Source: Anaerolineaceae bacterium
GTDB taxonomy: Bacteria > Chloroflexota > Anaerolineae > Anaerolineales > Anaerolineaceae
Assembly: GCA_014860845.1 (NCBI GenBank)
Contig: JACZIY010000211.1
Location: 1 to 8,830 of the forward strand
Reading direction: 5' to 3'
DNA length: 8,830 bases
Below, in pieces: positions 5,929-8,830 of this stretch. Positions within the stretch are counted from its first letter, which is position 1, and each line of letters begins with the position of its first letter. A model generated the notes under the pieces. It did not search any database, was not told the origin of the DNA, and was given only the letters and a program-made list of their open reading frames with translations. The position numbers were made by a program, and so were the translations under genes.

Positions 5929-6954
5929 TTATACAAGGCGTCCAACCAACTTTCCACCAGCCAGGAGTCGCTGGATATTGGTGTAATCCCCGGCACGGGA
6001 TTTGCTGGAGGCGGAAGCGCTACCAGCAGCTGTGTGCGGAGTAATGACCAGATTGGCGTGCGGTTGACGGGCAATAGGAAGTAAGGGACTTTCTTTGGAA
6101 ATCGGTTCATACATGAAGGTATCGACTGCCACTCCGTAGAGGTGACCACTGGCAAGTGCATCAGCCAATGCCTTGTCGTCCACCACACCACTGCCACCAC
6201 AGCTAACAAAACAGGCTCCTGGTTTCATCTTTGCAAAGAAATCAGCGTTCAGGGAAAGAGCAGTTTCCGGGAAGTAAGGTAATAACATGCACAGGTAATC
6301 GCTCTTTTCCAATAATTCATCCACCGTTGCATATTGGATGTGTAATTCCTGTTCAGCTTCCGTCGGTAGGGGATTGCGTTTATTATAAAGAATATGGCAG
6401 CCGTATCCCTGCAGGCGTCGGGAGAGTTCGGTGCCGATCTCTCCAAAACCCAGAATGCCGACAGTGGATTCCCATAAGCCCAGTAGATTTTGACGCCCCG
6501 TCCAATTATAAGCAAAGTAATCTTCGTCGCATAATTGGGGAAGATGTCCGAAATCATTGGCTTCTTCGGTCAGGTCCATGACCTCACGCAGACGTTTGGC
6601 AAGCGCCAGAATTTGCATCGCCATATGTTCAGCTACCATGATGCAACTCCTTACCGGAAGATAACAAACCGGGATGCCAGCTTTTTTGGCAGCTTTTAAG
6701 TCAATATCATAGGTTTGTGAGCCAAGTCTCTGTATCAAACGCAAGTCTTTTCCAGCCTGGATGATGTCAGCATCAATAACACCGGTTCGCTCGGTGATGA
6801 GAAATTCTTTTCCAGGTAAAGCAGCCATAATTTCCTCTTTGGAGGGTGAGCGCAACATGGTAACTTCCAACTCTGCCGGTGCTGCTCCTAGCGCATCCTG
6901 CTGGTGTCGTTCCCCACGATGGGTTATAAATAATGTTGCATGTTTTTGAGACAT
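5929..6954 (-). CDS. D-isomer-specific 2-hydroxyacid dehydrogenase-family protein, atypical active site
   Basis: This is a 341-residue Rossmann-fold protein of the family containing phosphoglycerate, lactate and glyoxylate/hydroxypyruvate reductases. The dinucleotide motif GFGEIG (169-174) follows VGIL. The family Asp278, Glu283 (AVDTFMYEP) and catalytic His307 (ITPHTAAG) are present. The segment usually read as N-T-A/S-R-G-G-x-V-D is SCGGSGVVDD (251-260), so the substrate-binding and catalytic Arg is replaced by Gly254. After the second strand the residues NKR (191-193) stand where NAD-specific members have an acidic residue, which hints at NADP(H) preference. The ATG at 6954 has AAGGAG upstream and lies 30 bp after the URO-D-like gene, so the two form one unit. 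Either it acts on an unusual substrate or its classical activity is reduced. The reaction cannot be assigned. Confidence 0.9.
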   Translation of the reverse strand: MSQKHATLFITHRGERHQQDALGAAPAELEVTMLRSPSKEEIMAALPGKEFLITERTGVIDADIIQAGKDLRLIQRLGSQTYDIDLKAAKKAGIPVCYLPVRSCIMVAEHMAMQILALAKRLREVMDLTEEANDFGHLPQLCDEDYFAYNWTGRQNLLGLWESTVGILGFGEIGTELSRRLQGYGCHILYNKRNPLPTEAEQELHIQYATVDELLEKSDYLCMLLPYFPETALSLNADFFAKMKPGACFVSCGGSGVVDDKALADALASGHLYGVAVDTFMYEPISKESPLLPIARQPHANLVITPHTAAGSASASSKSRAGDYTNIQRLLAGGKLVGRLV

Positions 6955-6984
6955 ATTCTCTCCTTGTGTTAGAAAATCAGATGA

Positions 6985-8166
6985 TTAATATCGAATGTTT
7001 CGTGCCTGTTGGTACATGGCATCCAGGTTGACGCTAGGGGTGAACGGAGCCAGGTTATTCCCTTCGCGCAAGACAAATTTTCCACCTTCTACAACACCAG
7101 AATGAAGAATGCGATGTGTTTCTTGAGCAATTTCTTCCGGAGTGCCATCTTTCAAGAGCATGATGTTCGGACCTCCATGGATAGTAACCTCTGGCCCTAA
7201 TTGCCTGCGAATTTCTCCAAATTCGATGGGAAATCCAACTTCAAATTCATTCACACCCAGTTCATCTTTGAGAATTTTGAAATGCCGGCTGGTGTCTCCA
7301 CACAGATGGATCTTGAAATGCTCTCCAGTGATGAGTGCTGCTTTGTATTGTTTGTAGAGAGGCATAAGGAATTGCCTGAGCATTTTGGTGGAGATTAATT
7401 GGATGGCATCATCTGTAAAGAATAGATCTTGACCCGGGAATGGTAAATTAAAAAATTCATGATAGGCACGGACACGGTGAATGGTTGCTTCGGTGAGATA
7501 CCTGAGCAAATCGTGCACATATTGTGGATCTTCGTACAAATCAGTCATTAATTCATTACCGCGCAGCGCAACCGCCAGGGTGAAAATTCCCCCTGTCCAG
7601 TAACCGAATGGCTCAATGGTTACCGGGCGATCGAGATAGGTCGGATATTTGCCAAGGTATTCCTGCAATTCCTGATAAATTCTTGTGGACGTAGCGTACC
7701 AGCCACTTTGAAAAGGATCCGGAAATGGCATGTCGAATAAAGCATATTTTTTATCCCCGGACAAAATAGGCAATGTGTCCGGTAACTGATGTGGAAGAAA
7801 TTGAACCGGAGCGCCAAAGTAGGCAGCCTCATCAATATTCTGTAGGTCGATCCTCAGTGCAAATTCATCTGGCAAGCCAAATTGATCATCACAATACGGC
7901 GCTATATGGTACGCTCGCCAGACTGCTGCTTTCAGGCTGAAATCCAACATAATTTTTGCCTGGGTCATATAATCCTCGAAGGTAACCATTTCATCCGGAT
8001 TGAGTTCAAGGTTGAAGATGAAGAACTGGGTATTGGTTCCAAGACCGACAGGTGGACGAATGGGTTTTCCCGCTCGAAACGCATCCCAGACAGCCTTAGC
8101 TTCCTGATTGTGATCATTGACAAATGAGGAACTAAATTCGGAAATTTTAAATGGAAGTACAGTCAT
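6985..8166 (-). CDS. Uroporphyrinogen decarboxylase (URO-D) superfamily protein, non-haem context
   Basis: This is a 393-residue protein of the URO-D/MtaA-like TIM-barrel superfamily. The C-terminal half shows KIHLCGDTS (285-293), IHGGPNIMLLKDGTPEEI (329-346) and the closing NNLAPFTPSVNLDAMY (370-385). His287-x-Cys289 matches the first two zinc ligands of the corrinoid methyltransferases MtaA/MtbA. The third ligand, normally a Cys in a GCGLxP-like segment near the C-terminus, is Asn370 or Asn371 here. No haem-biosynthesis gene is nearby. In this context the family usually does methyl transfer or has unknown catabolic roles rather than haem synthesis. No corrinoid-protein gene is visible in the window. 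The gene is first in a two-gene unit with the hydroxyacid dehydrogenase, behind a promoter at 8214-8243. The ATG at 8166 has only a weak AGG upstream. The superfamily is clear; the reaction is unknown. Confidence 0.88.
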   Translation of the reverse strand: MTVLPFKISEFSSSFVNDHNQEAKAVWDAFRAGKPIRPPVGLGTNTQFFIFNLELNPDEMVTFEDYMTQAKIMLDFSLKAAVWRAYHIAPYCDDQFGLPDEFALRIDLQNIDEAAYFGAPVQFLPHQLPDTLPILSGDKKYALFDMPFPDPFQSGWYATSTRIYQELQEYLGKYPTYLDRPVTIEPFGYWTGGIFTLAVALRGNELMTDLYEDPQYVHDLLRYLTEATIHRVRAYHEFFNLPFPGQDLFFTDDAIQLISTKMLRQFLMPLYKQYKAALITGEHFKIHLCGDTSRHFKILKDELGVNEFEVGFPIEFGEIRRQLGPEVTIHGGPNIMLLKDGTPEEIAQETHRILHSGVVEGGKFVLREGNNLAPFTPSVNLDAMYQQARNIRY

Positions 8167-8189
8167 ATTTAACCTGGTGATTAATTTTG

Positions 8190-8216
8190 AAAGTTACACT
8201 AAAGATTACTATAAAG
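8190..8216. repeat. Tandem AAAG-type repeats next to the URO-D-gene promoter
   Basis: AAAG occurs at 8190, 8201 and 8213 (spacing 11 and 12 bp). It forms two overlapping imperfect copies, AAAGTTACACTAAAG (8190-8204) and AAAGATTACTATAAAG (8201-8216). A related copy, TTTGTAAAGTAATACTGAA, lies at 8256-8274 upstream of the -35 box; it matches 8186-8203 at 15 of 18 bases with one gap. The copies flank the promoter, as a regulator-binding array would. This is pattern-based and AT-rich DNA makes chance matches plausible. Confidence 0.35.
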
Positions 8217-8243
8217 ATACAGGATAAAAGGATGAATTGTCAA
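8214..8243 (-). promoter_or_regulatory. Sigma-70-type promoter of the URO-D-like/dehydrogenase unit
   Basis: On the minus strand a perfect TTGACA (8243-8238) is followed by an 18-bp spacer and TATCTT (8219-8214, 4/6 match to the -10 consensus). The predicted start near 8207 gives a leader of about 40 bases before the ATG at 8166. Apart from this promoter and the flanking repeats I see no RNA gene or other clear element in the 237-bp gap 8167-8403. I also see no convincing terminator after the cupin regulator. Confidence 0.6.
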
Positions 8244-8403
8244 GTGATTATTTTATTTGTAAAGTAATACTGAATTGTTCATTGACTTGGTGGGTCTCCT
8301 CAATGATTACAGAATCAATCAGAAAAGAATAATCACCAGAATGAAATATGGAATTCAATCCTGCACTGAAGTTCAGTATGAGGTTGACTATGGGATCGTA
8401 CTA

Positions 8404-8830
8404 CTAGAAAATCGGTGGTGTGATCACAGAAATCCAGGATGCTTCCCGATCTATGGATGCACAGGCTAATTTAGTCAATTGATCACCGTGAAAAGTGATC
8501 GAATCACCTGTTCTCAGAATATATTCTTCCTCATCCAACCCGATTAGAACCTCACCGGATAAAACATAAATAAACTCCTCGGTTTCACTGCGCAGTTTGC
8601 GAGCAATATTTCCGGTGCCCGGGGAAGCACGTCCAATAATGGCTTCCAGCTTGGTGCTCAGGTTGGGGACCAATAGCTGATATTCCAGGCCGGATGGTGG
8701 CAGGATCAAACGTGGCCGGCAGCCAGCCCGAACCACAGGAGAGTAGACTCTGGTGCGATCATCATCTTCGCATGGTTCTGGATCTATGTGTTCGTTGATA
8801 TCTTCGATATCGACAGGTATTTCTTCCAGA
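8404..8830 (-). CDS. Cupin-domain regulator, probably XRE-cupin type, C-terminal part (runs off window)
   Basis: The reading frame is open from the end of the window to the TAG at 8404, giving about 141 visible residues, and its start is not in the window. An in-frame GTG at 8736 is not taken as the start because coding continues upstream (LEEIPVDIEDINEHIDPEP...). The visible part is a cupin_2 beta-barrel: RPRLILPPSGLEYQLLVP, then SETEEFIYVLSGEVLIGLDEEEYIL, GDSITF and the ending WISVITPPIF. The PP-F ending and overall pattern are typical of the sensor domain of XRE-family regulators, whose helix-turn-helix would be upstream. The first cupin metal histidine is Ser and the His of motif 2 is Thr, so the barrel probably binds an organic ligand without metal. 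It may control the adjacent URO-D-like unit. The cupin call is firm; the XRE link is inferred. Confidence 0.82.
   Translation of the reverse strand, partial: LEEIPVDIEDINEHIDPEPCEDDDRTRVYSPVVRAGCRPRLILPPSGLEYQLLVPNLSTKLEAIIGRASPGTGNIARKLRSETEEFIYVLSGEVLIGLDEEEYILRTGDSITFHGDQLTKLACASIDREASWISVITPPIF

Noticed and set aside
5916..6557. Minus-strand alternative-frame and plus-strand open frames over the dehydrogenase
   Set aside because: They overlap the hydroxyacid dehydrogenase, which has clear family motifs throughout and no frameshift; the alternative translations look random.
6985..8166. Assignment as HemE of haem biosynthesis
   Set aside because: No haem genes are nearby, the N-terminal region does not show the conserved HemE active-site pattern that I would expect, and the His-x-Cys pair points to the methyltransferase-like branch.
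8365..8377. ACTGAA-G-TTCAGT short inverted repeat
   Set aside because: A 6-bp arm in AT-rich DNA is not significant alone; it is not positioned on a promoter and has no U-tract to act as a terminator.
8275..8469. Plus-strand open frame of 64 codons beside the cupin regulator
   Set aside because: It overlaps the 3' end of the regulator, has no Shine-Dalgarno sequence, and the translation shows no recognisable feature.
1..8830. CRISPR array, tRNA, rRNA, insertion sequence or phage gene
   Set aside because: No regularly spaced identical repeats, no cloverleaf or ribosomal signature, and no transposase or phage-like protein were seen on either strand.

Overview
The window is a catabolic and transport locus with every recognisable gene on the minus strand, so it is transcribed from high to low coordinates. 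The base composition is moderate by eye (mid-40s % G+C, not computed). The main substrate-binding lipoprotein has a Cys-Ala-Pro start followed by an Ala/Pro/Glu-rich linker, a style common in Chloroflexota (Anaerolineae-type) ABC lipoproteins. A uroporphyrinogen-decarboxylase-family protein next to an ABC uptake system also fits an anaerobic, fermentative bacterium. This taxonomic reading is an inference and is not proven by the window.

Layout in transcription order: (1) 8830-8404, the C-terminal part of a regulator ending in a cupin sensor domain, probably an XRE-cupin type, whose 5' part lies outside the window. (2) 8403-8167, a promoter-bearing gap with a TTGACA/TATCTT promoter and AAAG-type repeats spaced about one helical turn. 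(3) 8166-6985, a URO-D-family protein, then 6954-5929, a D-2-hydroxyacid dehydrogenase-family protein; these form a two-gene unit ending at a hairpin at 5836-5872. (4) 5742-5704, a promoter with a perfect 12-bp palindrome on its start site, driving a GntR/HutC regulator (5677-4940). (5) 4819 to below 1: a MalE-type binding lipoprotein, a 32-bp perfect palindrome, a MalF-type permease (TTG start), a MalG-type permease, an amidohydrolase/deaminase-like enzyme and a zinc-dependent medium-chain alcohol dehydrogenase that runs off the window. The last genes are separated by 5-8 bp or overlap by 4 bp.

How it fits together (inference): a sugar- or polyol-type ABC importer brings in a small organic compound. 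An amidohydrolase-superfamily enzyme cleaves or deaminates it, and a Zn dehydrogenase oxidises an alcohol group. The neighbouring two-gene unit supplies a hydroxyacid-dehydrogenase-like protein and a methyltransferase/URO-D-fold protein. The GntR protein probably autoregulates through the palindrome and may sense the substrate or a pathway intermediate. No ATP-binding subunit is in the window. The substrate cannot be read from the sequence, and I do not recognise the gene combination as a characterised pathway.

The observations most worth a second look are the GntR promoter/operator, the palindrome between the binding protein and permease genes, the hydroxyacid dehydrogenase lacking the usual catalytic arginine, the URO-D protein with a partly retained zinc-thiolate motif, and the unusual gene combination.
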